NCBI GenBank assembly: GCA_013365325.1
Contig: JABVXV010000046.1
Span: 124,001 to 188,000 of the forward strand
DNA length: 64,000 nt
Source: Dipetalonema caudispina
Taxonomy: Eukaryota > Nematoda > Chromadorea > Rhabditida > Onchocercidae
Direction: 5' to 3'
Shown: positions 45,101 to 57,578 of the stretch, in pieces
How positions within the stretch are numbered: position 1 is the first letter of the stretch
Layout of the letters: each line of letters starts with the position of its first letter
Program-made: the position numbers and the translations under genes
Notes under the pieces: model-generated
Databases searched by the model: none
Seen by the model: the letters and a program-made list of their open reading frames with translations, nothing else
What the model was told of the DNA's origin: nothing

Positions 45101-48100
45101 GTAAGGACATGCCTATTGTCCATTAATGAAATAAAATAAGCCTAATTTATTACCTTGTGAAAGAGTTAGTCGCTTCTCAGGTGAACTAACGATGGCTTGT
45201 GTGATGAGATCGGCATACGACATATTACCCCAGGCATTACGGCGTGTCGTCGATTTCTTACTAGATGCAGCAATACCCGAATCGGATGCATCGGATGGAG
45301 TACCGGATGCTCCGATTGGACCTGCTGAGCTTGCTCCGCATGGCACTGGTGATGAAATCCTGTAGTTTAAGCTCACTTTCAAGACAAAAATGAAGAGAAA
45401 CTCTAGATAAAAACGCGACAAATAATTCTATTTTACTCATGATGTTTTACTAAATAATCAAGTAGTAATGAATTTCATTTTTTCAAAGCAGGAAAATTGA
45501 ATTACCCTGGTGAAAAGGAGCCGCTTTCCGGTGAACCCATTAGTGCAGCTGTTGAACTAGTACCCAAGCGACCATTACTCAGTTTCTCTACGCTATCACA
45601 TAAGCTGCAAAGTTTCAAATTTATGACTGAATAATACGAAACAGCACAGCCACAAGATACTTGGCTTGGTACAAAAGAGTAGATATAATTGTTGCTGCCC
45701 AAGAAATACATACCTTCCTCAAAAATATATCTCAATTCATGTCAACTCCAGGGTTTTCACTCTGAACATCATTCAATGGTAATAACAGGCGTTAATTATT
45801 AAAATGACAAATTATGTGATAATACAACGCTTAGAATCTGAGAGAATCTGAAGAAGACACATTGGACAGTTTAATTAACGATGTCACAACAGCTACATCG
45901 TTTACAAAAGTTTATAAATCATACATTTCTGAAAAATCCACTAACTACATGCATCAGAAAGACAGATGAACTGTGCACAAAATCAGCTGTTAGAGCTTAA
46001 CCATTCAGTACAGTTGTTCGATCCCTTATTCATTCTTTCCAGTTACCGAACCTACAAACAAATTAGAACCAAAAAAATCACGAAATTTTCAGTGACTACT
46101 AATCTGAGTTTCTCCAAACAAAATGTCAAAAGGAAATGGTATAGTATGATAATAGAACATAAATACAAATGAGAAAGTCAGACAAAGATGGAAATCAGTC
46201 CATGATTACTGGGAGACACGAATACTTCCAAGATATCGTGGAGTCTGCCAAAGAAGCTTTAGAAAGAATCAGAAAAACCAAAAAGCAAAATTGCGAAAAT
46301 TCAGAAAGACGAAAGTGAACTGGGAAGACAAATGGAATCCACAAAACAGCGCAATAACTGACGCCAATGGATGAACAATGTAAAACACAGAAGGCCGAAA
46401 ATACAAAGATATCAAATAAATAACAATAAATGGTCACCAATGATGGACTTTCTTGAAGCTTCGCTACACTCATCAATATCATTCGATTTTCTTCCATTTC
46501 AATGCGTTGCTTAGTTGCAACCGGAAGTAGACTATAGATAAGATCCACGGACTATCCATCACCTTTACGCTACGTATGATACGTGTGCTCTAATAAATAC
46601 CGGAAAGAAACCTCTTCTCATGCAAGCAACCTAGACCCATATTGTTCATATAAAATAATAAAATTTGTAAGCGCAAACGTCGATGGTCCAGTTACCCATT
46701 TCAGTGATATAGGGTGAAAGTGATATAATCCGAAGTGCACTCTATCACACTGAAAAAATTTCAGAATAAAACTCGAAAATAGAATTTGTTAGCTGAAACA
46801 CTTTCCTTTCTTATTTGGGTACCTTTAAATTAGCTGAAAATACTTAAGCTCAACCAAAATAAGTGACAGAGATGAACAAAAATTTTTCAATGCGTACGGT
46901 TACTCATATTTTCCTAACAAAACAGAACCGGAACTGATCTCAGATCAGAATTAGTGTACTACTGATAAATTACGCATTTCAAGTCTCCACCATTTTCTGC
47001 TGATAGATTATGCGATATTTGGGATGGGTAAAATTTTATCAAGGAATTTATTTGTTGATGCCAAGTGAATTCCGCATAGTAATTCGTAAAGGAGAAAGAA
47101 AGAATACTCATCCTTGCTGATTTGTCAACTACACCATAGTTCATTCAATCCAACGTTTATGTCTAACTGAGTACTATGGACGAGGTTGAGGGATATTTGA
47201 TTGATGATAATACGTAATGAGAGTATATTAAGACGCCATTGCAACGCAGCTGAAAACTTTTTTGTGACTCATAAAGAGACGTTCAAACATCTGGCGTAAT
47301 AGTTAAAAGTGAAATTTGAACATTGCTACATGGTACGAATGCTCCCATTCGATCTTTCTTCCACCTTCCCGTCCCTATTTCTCCCAATGCTTTGTTATCT
47401 TCGATCCAACACTATTTCATAGCACAATTCCTAAATCACATGCTATTCAATACAAAAAACATTCACCAACACCATTTAAAGTATGAACTATGATGTAGTT
47501 GACAGAAGAGCAGGCATAAGTTATATTCCTTCTCTCTCTATTACAAATTATTATAACACCGACAGTTAGAGCAGTAAATATGTTCCTCAATCAAAATTAT
47601 ATTGGAAAAAAATGAAGGAAACATGAAATACACAACTTCAGTAGTGCATTAATTCTAACTCGCAGACTGAAAATGCTAGAAATTGTCACAACTTTCAAAG
47701 TTTGATAAAAAGTAAGCATAATATAATGCTACAAATTTTGTGGCCATTAGAGTTAACTCGGATGATTTGAGATCTCAAACAAGATGAATGACATTTTTAA
47801 TACTTGGCATGTGTTATTAAATAATGGCTTCACCTTAAAAAGATGACATATTTATCTTTTGAAACAAAAACTAGTAGTAGCCTCTCAAATAGCAGAACTT
47901 TGTAAAGTGATACCCAGGAATGAAAGGATTATATGATTTCTGCGACGATAATTTTTTAGGAGAGGGACCAAAACATATTGAAATAAAGGAAAGAAGGAGA
48001 GGAAGAAGAGCAGTACCTGAGATTTCACTGATATCGAAGTCTCTACATCATTATCTGATCTTTTCAGATTTCATCGTTTTTTCCTTACTAATTATAATCC

Positions 48101-50036
48101 TTCACTAAGAGTATGTTCAGTCAATCAGCCTACGGCATTTTTCGGTAGTAGCACCATTATACGCAGTGAGCACCAACTTTGGTAATGCATTGTAAGCTTT
48201 AATTTACTTCACATATCATCAAGCTCGAAATGTCTTCCACAGATCGGATAGTCTCTAAGTAACTACGATTTCAAAGGTTTATCTTATCTCAAGGAATATC
48301 AAGGACTGTCTTTTAGTTTCTGTTACTGCTACAGTTATAAGTGATCTAGTAGTAGTTGGAAGTAAAAAACAGTACGAAATAGAAAACCTAGGACCGTACA
48401 CATTTACTGGTAAAAAAAAAAAAAAAAAAAAAAAGAAACGAATTTCAATACAGAGAAGCCATAATTCAGTGTTATGCAAAGATTCGTGATCATTATTATA
48501 TCAGAGAAGTGTGTAAACTCCATATAAATATAATCATCCGTGTTCTGATATGATGGTGCACAACACACAAGGCGTAGATAACAGTTTTGATAATCACTGC
48601 TGAAGAGAGAAAAGCAAACGAAAAGGATTGATGGAAAAAAAAAAAAAAACCTGTCAAACATAGTGTTTAATTCGTGCCACTTGATGGGAATTCACTTGCT
48701 GTAAAACGGAATGAAGCAAAATCGATCTGAACAGAACAAAGAACAGGGAGCATAAAATTACATGAACTATCATACTGAATATGACTTTCCTACATAGTAG
48801 TATGTATAGTATACAGCCCCTTGTTGATCAAAATACAATACTATCACCTGGTAACCATAAAATGAAGGCAGAATCGAACTTATGAAAAACTCGTCGAACT
48901 TTATCAAAAAGAAGGTATGCTTCAAACAATTTATCTACATTATATATTTTTGCGGAGTAAAATAGACCATTTCCTGAAATCATGTGAATGGAACGGACAA
49001 CAATTTCAGCAAAGCAATAAAGAAAATTCTTATTATATAAAATAATGAAAATGAAGTGCATTAGGAACGTCATTTTTTTGTTCCTGATGTTAGAAGAGTT
49101 TGAACAGCTTGCCACAAGAGCCATGGGACCCAAACAATTTCAATAACTACAGTAATGTATACCTCTACTTAAATGTCATCAATGGAAAAGAAAAGAGTTC
49201 AAAAAAAAAAACATAATTGTTCACAAATTTGCTAGAATTTGACTAATTTAATTATGATGGGTGCACAGCTATTTGATTAATTCCATCAATAAAAACAAAT
49301 ATATTATAGAAATTCATTCGATGGTATGAAAAGTACGTTGGGAAATTTTTAATTTCTTACTAACTTGAGAAAATAAGATATGTATATCAAAACTCACAAT
49401 GATACACTAATATTAATAGCAGTACGGATAGCAATAACAATAACAATAATAATATCTGTGGTCATCAAACAAAATTGTTTTTCTTGAGCAGCGGGTAAGG
49501 AAAGAGCATAAAATATTAAAAATGAAGAGTGTAAAAAAGTGTAGTAAAAAGAAAGAGTGGACTTACTCAGCTTCCTCTTCCGGGATTTGTTCATGAATCA
49601 GCGGACTGGTTTGGGCATTGATATCAAGCTGTGGTCGTCGCATCGGCCAAGTATTACAACGATCCCTGGAAACCGGCCCCAGATCTTCTTTACCTGCCGC
49701 AGTACCTCCTTCCACTGCCATGACTCCAGTTGGCCCTAGTCCAGATGATGACGATGTTGATGAGGATGATGAAGGGATGGATTCCATAGGTATGATACCA
49801 TTATTCGCATCGCAAATGCCACCGCCAGTACTTCCTCCTTCATTGTCACCACCATCGTCGTCACCTTCAAATCGTCCACAGCTCGTCGTTGGGATACCAT
49901 CCGACGCTACGACATAACAATCACCAAGAGTAACGGCGTTCTCAGCTGTAGCAGTCTTAGTAACCGTCGCAGAAGTACCACAACTGCCAGCAACCGTTAC
50001 AGAAGCACCACAATTACCAGAAGATGCTGATAACAT
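36987..50036 (-). CDS. daf-16: FOXO transcription factor DAF-16, isoform a type
   Basis: Forkhead factor downstream of insulin/PI3K/AKT signalling; controls dauer, stress and lifespan genes in nematodes. Exons from 5': 50036-49567, 45604-45506, 45359-45154, 44977-44904, then shared 40433-40278, 38942-38832, 38657-38593, 38319-38163, 37970-37842, 37689-37565 and 37257-36987. Total 620 residues; every junction is in phase. The N-terminus is rich in Gly, Ser and Asp, then [14 protein letters not shown] (AKT site, Thr129) and [14 protein letters not shown]. The forkhead runs from about 229 ([25 protein letters not shown]) into the shared [20 protein letters not shown], followed by an AKT-type RRQRSAT (Thr329). 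A third AKT site RSRTQS is at Ser399. A SUMO-type IKTEP is at about 482, and the transactivation segment [15 protein letters not shown] lies near the end. These match C. elegans DAF-16a in order. The 44977 exon starts after TTTTATAG. The first Met follows a possible acceptor 22 bases upstream. Confidence 0.95.
39220..39288. ncRNA. Candidate microRNA-like hairpin in a daf-16 intron
   Basis: Arms at 39220-39250 and 39258-39288 are reverse complements over 31 positions, apart from one G/G mismatch and two T/G positions that become G-U pairs in plus-strand RNA (A/C mismatches in minus-strand RNA). The loop is 7 bases (TGGTGTG). Stem length suits a microRNA precursor, although the loop is short. 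It lies in the intron between the shared forkhead exon and the exon at 38942. I do not recognise a known microRNA seed. A fold-back transposon remnant is the main alternative. Confidence 0.4.
40278..40433 (-). CDS. daf-16: Shared forkhead exon (recognition helix) of daf-16
   Basis: This 52-codon exon begins with [15 protein letters not shown], the DNA-contacting helix 3, and continues through [20 protein letters not shown] to the AKT-type RRQRSAT. Both alternative upstream exons end in phase 0 at SAGWK, so either can join here. It is the most strongly conserved exon of the locus. Confidence 0.95.
40954..41121 (-). CDS. daf-16: b-type N-terminal half of the forkhead domain
   Basis: Fifty-six codons at the end of the large b exon, with [30 protein letters not shown] and SAGWK. 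It follows C. elegans DAF-16b (PNPWGEESYSD, NEIYQWFSDNIPYFG) much more closely than the a-type half of the same gene, so the split between the two forms predates the divergence of these nematodes. Confidence 0.92.
42172..42193 (-). other. Acceptor and leader before the daf-16b start
   Basis: On the minus strand TCGCTTATAG is followed by 19 bases and the ATG at 42171. A second possible acceptor (GCTTAG) is 9 bases closer to the ATG. Either could accept a spliced leader or a 5' UTR exon. Confidence 0.4.
42194..44903 (-). promoter_or_regulatory. Presumed promoter region of daf-16b
   Basis: The 2.7 kb between the last a-specific exon and the b start. It contains no exon I recognise. It is the only place a b-specific promoter can lie if b is not made by splicing from upstream. 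It contains an ATGATG run near 44,494. No specific promoter element can be named. Confidence 0.35.
44904..45359 (-). CDS. daf-16: a-type N-terminal half of the forkhead domain (two exons)
   Basis: Exon 45359-45154 carries a Ser/Gly/Ala linker, then [19 protein letters not shown] and [10 protein letters not shown]. Exon 44977-44904 carries [18 protein letters not shown] and NSSAGWK. The intron between them is phase 1. The b-type version of the same protein segment is encoded without an intron. Confidence 0.94.
45605..49566 (-). other. First large intron of daf-16a
   Basis: About 4 kb, AT-rich, bounded by GCTGA|gtaagt and TTTGCAG|C. It includes a pure A run at 48412-48434 and a second at 48634-48648. 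I see no coding exon with family similarity. Confidence 0.65.
48412..48434. repeat. Poly-A run
   Basis: About 23 consecutive A on the plus strand, within a daf-16 intron. Confidence 0.9.
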
Positions 50037-50060
50037 TCTCTTCCGCTCAAAACACAACCT
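50037..50060 (-). other. Acceptor and leader before the daf-16a start
   Basis: On the minus strand GTTGCTGATCAG is followed by 22 bases and then the ATG at 50036. The leader is in frame with a TGA before the ATG if joined in phase 0, so any exon spliced here would be untranslated or would need another phase. Confidence 0.4.
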
Positions 50061-51322
50061 GATCAGCAACCAAGTGTGAAGCGATGAAGTATCAAGTCCG
50101 AGCAGCAGGGGGAATGCAAGGAAATATAGTACACAGAGGTATCCGAATATTCCTTTCGATATGTTTAAAAAAGGAAAGATAATCAACCACTTATAGCACG
50201 AAATTGTAGGTATCCACAGCGCCTTTAATCTGTTAAAAAATTAAGATTTAGTTTGAATAATCCAAAACGTGAAACATCAGAGAAACAACGAAACGAAATG
50301 AAATGAGCTAAAGAAATTTACAAATTAACACAAATAACAGCACCCATTTCAATCCAGCTATATCAAGCAACTATATTTCGATAATTATCATTGCGGACTT
50401 GTTCGAGGAATTAATTATAGAGCCTTTAAAGAATAAAAAATTTTAAATTAAAGACTAAACTTTACTTTGAAAATTGTGGTTAAAAACTACTTCACAGCAT
50501 AAAATTAGCAGCTTCAGAAACAAATCTTTAATTTAATTTGCACCATAAAGTTAAGATCCAGAATATTGAATGCGGGAAGTTGGATGTTGACTCTCTCAGG
50601 TGATGCTTCATATAAAAAGGGAGTGGAAAAATAAAATCAGTGTAAAAAAGTTAAGTTTAAAATGATTTTGAAATTCGAATTACTTGTTGAAAAATAATTC
50701 CCTGATTTGTGGAGATTATTTTACACTATGAAAATGCAACATGAAAACTAAAAAGTGAAAATATTTCGGAAGAAATTTATGCTAATTTATAGCATAAATT
50801 CTCACCATTTGGCGAATCAGCGACACTGTCATATGACATAATCTATAAAACAAAAAGAAAAAAAAAACAAAAACTGGCATCAGAAGAACGATGCATGATG
50901 TTGTAAAATTCACAAAATCACAAAAAAATCACAATTAATCTCAGCTCTTATTCTCTTCAGTCGCCGACTTATAAGTTACTGACAACGATAACAGTGATAA
51001 AAGAAATTTTCGCTTCTATTCGATGTGAAAAAAATCTCGCAGAACATACAGCAAAACAAACGGAAAGAATAATTTCAGAAGCCACCAACTGTCTCATGTC
51101 CTATTGTCTGAAGTATTCAATTTAGCGAAATTTGTAGTTAATCTGAGGACATATTTATGTTAGGATGAACAAACTAATTTTCTGAAATTTCAATGATTTT
51201 CTGTATAGAAGAAGTAAGGTTGAATGAAAATGAGTGGGAAGTTGCAGAATGTTGAAAAAATTAGGAATGAATGTTGAAGGAGTGAATGTCACATAGGAAT
51301 GTAAAGGGAGGACGTCACTCAC

Positions 51323-51330
51323 CGGGAAAT
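51323..51330 (-). other. Possible donor of an untranslated daf-16 exon
   Basis: Minus-strand TTTCCCG|GTGAGTG is a good 5' splice site 1.3 kb upstream of the daf-16a start. No coding function is evident, so a 5' UTR exon is the likeliest use, if any. Confidence 0.25.
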
Positions 51331-51476
51331 ACCAGCATCACATGATAGATGGCATATCTTTGTATCCTTCTGCTAACAATAATATAATCTAGTCTTGCGG
51401 AACATGCACGCTCGATCAGTGTAATATTATCCACGGATTCTAGGATACAAATCAGCACAAAATAGATATGAGAAAT

Positions 51477-51520
51477 GGAGAGAGGGGAAGAGAGAAGGAG
51501 AGAGAGAGAAAGAGAGAGAG
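51477..51520. repeat. GA-rich purine tract
   Basis: Over forty bases of GA, GGGGA and AGAG units on the plus strand. Confidence 0.85.
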
Positions 51521-51848
51521 ATAAATCACCTAAAAAATGAACTAATTTAGTGCTGCTCTCAACGAACAATAGTTAATAATTATCAGTCAAGTTAATAAGA
51601 TGTATCAAAATTTCACTTCAGAGTATTTTCCAACAGTATGATTACATACCGGAAACCAAAAATGTTTCTAAAAAATTTTTCGATGGAAAAACATTACAAA
51701 GCACTTTTTACCACCATTCCGAAAAACTGTTTGAGAGGGAAATGAGATGACAAGAAAGATGCTTAGCAATTAAAGAGACCAAGAAATAATCCAATAGCAC
51801 ATCAATTGCTGAGTGCATCGTCGTTTAGGAATTTTTGTGAAAACTTAC

Positions 51849-51860
51849 CTCATAGTGGGT
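51849..51860 (-). other. Possible donor of an untranslated daf-16 exon
   Basis: Minus-strand CTATGAG|GTAAGTT is a near-perfect 5' splice site about 1.8 kb upstream of the daf-16a start. The open frame before it (reading PTHYE) has no family similarity; joining it to the acceptor at 50,058 in phase would meet a stop, so it would be non-coding. Confidence 0.3.
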
Positions 51861-52054
51861 AGGGACAAATAAACATATGTGCGCTACTGGCATGGAAGGT
51901 GGAAAAGAACCGGTCTGAAGGTGATCAGATTCAAGTTGACGATGTCTTGATGGTGACGATAGTGTCGATGATGACAGGTAACAACGAATGAGCCAGCCAC
52001 TACTCAACAAAACTAGCAGAGAGTGGCAGAAGAAGGCAGCTAATAGCCCATCAG

Positions 52055-52081
52055 CTGACTGACTCACTCACTCACTCACTG
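52055..52081. repeat. CTCA tetranucleotide repeat
   Basis: About six ACTC units in a row near the left side of a larger microsatellite cluster. Confidence 0.85.
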
Positions 52082-52161
52082 ACATCGGCATGGCATGCAC
52101 GCATCTTTGAAATTGTTCAATTTAAATGGAAGCGACTCAACGATAGATAGTTAGATATCCC

Positions 52162-52238
52162 GTGGTGTGTGTGTGTGTCTGTCTGTCTGTCTGTCAGTCT
52201 GTCTATGTGTGTATGTGTGTGTATGTGTGTGTGTATGT

Positions 52239-52273
<35 letters not shown>
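52162..52273. repeat. Compound TG / TCTG / TATG microsatellite
   Basis: About 110 bases composed of TG repeats interrupted by TCTG and TATG units. It is the longest compound microsatellite in the window. Confidence 0.9.
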
Positions 52274-52275
<2 letters not shown>

Positions 52276-52603
52276 CGATGTAAGCCAGACCGACCATTCC
52301 TTGACATCATGCCCTTCCTTCCATTAGCCTCTTCTTTCTAGCAAAACACTACCAGCTCTTCATTCCATTCTCAAAATAAATCCCTCCTTGCATTTCTTTC
52401 TTCAGTAGTGCAATCTTTTACACTGGGGCATACATCAGATGACAAGCCAATCCTTGCTAATGACTAAATTGTTCAGACAAGATCTGCAACTGACTCCATT
52501 TCAAAATTTCATCTCTTCTTGTATTTTCATTGCCATCAAAAATGCTAAAATTTAACAGCATACTTCTCAACTCAAACAATTCATCTATACAATGTCCTTT
52601 AAA

Positions 52604-52604
<1 letters not shown>

Positions 52605-52638
<34 letters not shown>
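52605..52638. repeat. Poly-A run
   Basis: About 34 consecutive A on the plus strand. The flanks do not show a coding or retroposon body that I recognise. Confidence 0.9.
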
Positions 52639-52639
<1 letters not shown>

Positions 52640-55600
52640 GGAAATTGAAGTTTATGAAAAAAAAAAGAAAAAAACGGCGACCAATTCAAATATTAGCTTA
52701 TTGATGAGTGAAATTCATAATCACAGCAACTACATTTCACTTCGATAGTGACAGTTACATCGTATATGAAAGTAGAAGTAGAAGGCCTTCGAGATAGTTT
52801 TATTACACAGTACACAGGTAATTGAATAACACAAATCTGTCACATTTAAATATGACATTATTGATCCAACTTTGAATTACTAACATACTAAAAATATTAT
52901 GGGTATCCATCCAAAATATGCAAATAATATATGTGTATGAACAGTGTCAGCAATGGGTAAGCAAAATATCTAGCATTGCAATCATCCTTCTGAGCAGTTA
53001 TTTAGTATTATATGGTCGTATTGTGCATTACCAGTTAAAGAAAAAAAAAAAGAAAAAGTGATCAGGAACAGTAATAATTCTCACTATGATAACCGGTTTT
53101 TCATCACATTGATGTTGACAACCAAAAATAATTGGGAAATATTCGTTAGTGGCCAATTGGCAACACTTACCTTCCGACGGACTTTCCTACTCCTAAGAAC
53201 GCTATTTCATGACAGACCCTTACATATCTTTGGTCAGTTTATTCAATTTCAACAATATGCTAACACTTTACCTTGATTAGTGAAAATTATGTAAAGGAGT
53301 CATAATACTTTCAATGCCGAATAAGAGAAGTGCATGGAAATATCAGTGGTAAGCAGTAACAACGAGGACAAAATCCGCTAAGAATCAGTCACATCACCAA
53401 GGGAACGAAAAGTACAGCGCAATGTGAAGTGATGATTCTGTCGCAGAAGTGTAAACTTAAATCACAAAGCTATATTTAAAAAGATTGTTCGTTCGAAAGA
53501 TTTACACAAAGCGTCACCTCTTCTACATCAATTAAGCTAACAGTAGCACATCTCATATGCCACTTATAAATCACTTCTGGATTTAAATGAGTTAATTTAC
53601 CTGGAGGAGTGGTTTCTGATTTCATATGAAAGTATTAAATCAAGTTGGTTCTCCTTTGTTGAAATATATACAGAATCTATTTGAAAATCAAGACAATAGT
53701 TAATGTCACGTCACTACATGGTTTCGATAATCTAAGGAAAAAGATGGTGCATCCCACTGTCTCATATGGCAAAATACATAGTGAATCATGAATTTGACGG
53801 TGAATGTTTCTTCCCTTTAATTGAAGAGTAACTGCAATTCAAAATTCTTTGATTTCTTATCATAATAAAGAAAAACCACAACAAGCGCAACTCAAGATGT
53901 AAAAGTAAACTATTCGCTTCATGTTTTCAACGTCAACGAAGCTTACGTTCTTCACTGTCTATTAGTGGCAGCTACTCGACAAAATAAACGAAAAGACAAA
54001 GGTAATTCAGGAGACCGAGATACCGTAGAACTACCAGATGAAACTTTCCAACCACCTTATTTTCCTACATTGATATTAACGCGATCGTTATAACTGACAT
54101 CCCCATTATAGCTACCACTTTATTAAAGAAGGTGCCAATTTAGCCACCACTTAAATTACTACCGCTATCATTATCAGAATATATTACAATCATTATTATT
54201 ACCAATATCACCAATTTCAAAGTAGCACCTATTCTGCACATCTCATTCCATCGATTTTTAGTTCGATGCTGCAATAGCCGCTAGCATTTAAGGGCATAAA
54301 AATTGATTCTTGCAATGAATGGAGTTGCAAAACTTCATGCTTTCAATACTCTGCACATGAGTCGATCCATTAGGTAATAACCAGCTACTTCCTTTGCCCA
54401 GTATGTGTATGTTGGCTATTGCTTCATATCATTTTCTACACAGCGAAGTTTAGAGAAATGGCCAAGAGAGGCATTACTACCGGAAAGATTAGGGACCAGC
54501 TTTGCTTTAGTTATAGCTTTTTTCATGTTTTAATTGATGGCTGCAGTACTCGTACTGTTAAAAAGAAAACTACATAACAGCACGATGAAGTAAGCCAGAT
54601 TTGCCATACTCTATTCATCTGAAATACTTATTACCTGATTTTAGGACGACAATTCAAATTGAGCTTTTTATTAGAAATGAGGTATTATTCTACACTTACC
54701 TTGCCCTTTCTCTATTTTTGTCCCCTTCAACTTTATTATATTTCTCGTAAGTTCAATCTCTTGGAAGATTTTCGACAATTTACCTAATTATGAAACACTG
54801 TCGATTAACCGAGTATCAAAGTTCAATTGAAAATGAATTACATATTCTCTAACTGCTCGGAATCTTCCTAAAACACGACTATACTAATTGAGATAAATGA
54901 GAGAATGAAAATAATTCCAAGACGAGTTTGGCTCCACTCTAGACCATAACCAACAGGTGAATATTACTGGCCAAATGGCACCAATATTGACTCGAGTCCG
55001 ATTAAAATGAATAGAATGCAAAGCAATAGAAATGAAACTGATAACAGCATAGGCAAATACAGGGCAAGGGGATTTGTGAGAATCGTTATCACATCCAATT
55101 CTATCCGATCGCGTGATCACAACCATGAGAAATTTTAGGATAAGTTGCATGAAGATAGCTATGCATATTCTATTCACAAATCTTTTTTCCAATAGTCTTG
55201 GTCACTGAAGCATAGATAAAGAAAAGATGAGGATATATTCTAGCTTAAAGAGTTATGCTACCATTTCATTTCTCGTTGAATCACTTCAAATTCAGAAATT
55301 ATCTATTTATGATTTCTAAGATGTTCAAAACAATTCAGTTTCAACTTTACACATACAACTGAACCACTTTCTTTAAATAGTCGACTTAGAGATAGCTAAA
55401 CGAAGAATAGTAGCTTCGAGTAAGTAAAGAAAATAAACGCCATCGCTAACTCATTTTTCGCTGTTAACAAAAGAAACACCGATAATACAGGCTTACAAAG
55501 ATAGGTTAAAAGATATCGCAAAGGTTTACAGACAGTAAGCACTTAAATGAATTCAAATTACTACCACTAATCCGTCCTGCTTTTATCTTCCAAAGTTGTT

Positions 55601-57365
55601 TACGAGGGACAACAGTCTTCATTGCATTCATCTACGATCGAATAGGACCGGCCGATTTATTTAATGATCAAGACTTGAGTACAGCACACCGGCAGTTATT
55701 ATGCCAAATGGACGGTTTTGCGGATAACATTAGTGGAGAAATTTCCAATCCGACAGTCTGCCACTTCAATGAAGTTAAAATATTACTTTAATCGAAAACG
55801 AAACTTCGAGAACTTTTGACGATGGCGTCACAAGTTTCGGCTTGGCTAATTTATACTTCCATTAAAAATTTGCTCAGCGAAAATTCTTTCTCTTAGAGAG
55901 TATCTAAAATGAGTAAGAATGCAAATTTCCAATCATCGAAATCAATTTTAACGAGTGTCTAGCGAAAAGACCGTTGAAAAATCAAACTAAATTATAAAAC
56001 TTTAACAAACATCTCAAAGACAAAGCTCAAAACAAATTGCATTATAAGAAGATCAGAAATCTTAAACAAGTTTGTGAACCTATATTATACAGTTTACAGT
56101 GAATGGAAAGTTTACTCGAGTACTTTTAAATGTAAGCATGACCTATGCCATTATCAACATATAACCATTAACCGGTTACAATTTAGCAAACGATATGTTG
56201 TGTTGATATCAAAGATAACACTTACAGATAAAACTGAACTTCCATATTCACTGAAAAGAGAAAATACCAACACTTCTAGCTTGCACTTATCGCTTTAATG
56301 AAAACAACTCAAACAGGAAAATTTTGCAATTATTGAGGATATGAAACAAATCTATCTAAAGTCATTTAGGCTGAACTACACTAGAATACCATAACAACTC
56401 TCTGAAAAGGCCCAACTATTCCATTATTTAATCTACTGGTTGATCAGGTTTTCAGTAGTGGAAATCAATTAGGGAAGGTATGTGACGAGTAAACCGTAAA
56501 AATACAAGTACATAATACAAAGACCTCTTCCAGTCAAGAAATTATCTATCTCTTTGCTCAATAGAGATACTTTTAAGGATATCAATTCATTTGCAAAAAA
56601 TGTGGTATGGTGAATATTTACATATTTGAATATACTTTCTACAATCTAAACTGAAATAATCGAATAAGAGAAAGAGTAGAAATTATCATTTTTGTGTGTT
56701 GATATTACTAAAGAATACAGATCTGAAACTTTGGAAGAGCCAAATAAAAGGACGAGATCTGTCGCACATTTACAGTCATCAGAATATCTATAAACAGGAA
56801 CCATTCAAATTGTAAAAACTTGTGACCCATTCGTCTCTTTAAAAAAATATGTCAGAAACATCCACTAAATCTGAGAAAGTGATGATCTCAACATGGTTTG
56901 AAAAACCAGAACTAGGATCGTTGTCGGCAAAGCACTGATGAGCCTTGTTACTAACGGCACTTTTTTTTTTTTTGAGAATCACTGATACTACACATTTCAT
57001 TGGATTTTTCTATACAGATATCTGTTGAGAGATGCTGAGAATTTCATAAATGAATCAAAACATGATAAAATATGGTTAACCTAAATAAGTTAGTTTACCG
57101 CTAGCAGAAAAATATTACTTGTCTATGCTGAGAGAGGTCAAATGTGACAGTCCCACAGTACAACTGATTAGTTAAAGACTGATATAAAAATGATGAAATA
57201 CACGACCAAAATCATAAAATAGATCATAAAGTCCCCATGTTCAATCTTTTCAGCTGAGGGTGAAACAAAAGTGCAAAATATATACCATCTGAAAACAAAA
57301 ACATCACCGAGACTGAGCGGCTGTTGCAACCTACTCATTGCTACTGCCACCCGTTTGTGCTTTAC

Positions 57366-57578
57366 ATGGCAGGCAGCTACCGACCCGAAAAGCCGGTTTT
57401 TTCATCAAACTTTTACGATGAAAATCGAGCAGCGGGAGAGTGTGCTGTTACCACGAGGGGTAAGATGTGGCGTTGGTTCAGTTCGGTTGAATGCACCATT
57501 TTTCGGCGGAATATATTTATTCATTGCAACAGCGACAATGTCGCACCAATTATAACCAAAACCAATTTAAAAAAATAG
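57366..57578 (+). CDS. Unrecognised 70-codon open frame in a GC-elevated island, doubtful
   Basis: The frame starts at ATG 57,366 (MAGSYRPEKPVF) and ends in a stop at 57,576. It has four cysteines and contains GKMWRWFSSVEC. The surrounding 200 bases are clearly richer in GC than the flanks, and a second plus frame and part of the minus strand are also open, so the frame may simply reflect composition. I recognise no family. Confidence 0.15.
   Translation: MAGSYRPEKPVFSSNFYDENRAAGECAVTTRGKMWRWFSSVECTIFRRNIFIHCNSDNVAPIITKTNLKK

Noticed and set aside
50774..50800. 11-bp AT-rich perfect hairpin with a 5-base loop
   Set aside because: In DNA this AT-rich, such hairpins arise by chance; kept only as a note in the upstream region.
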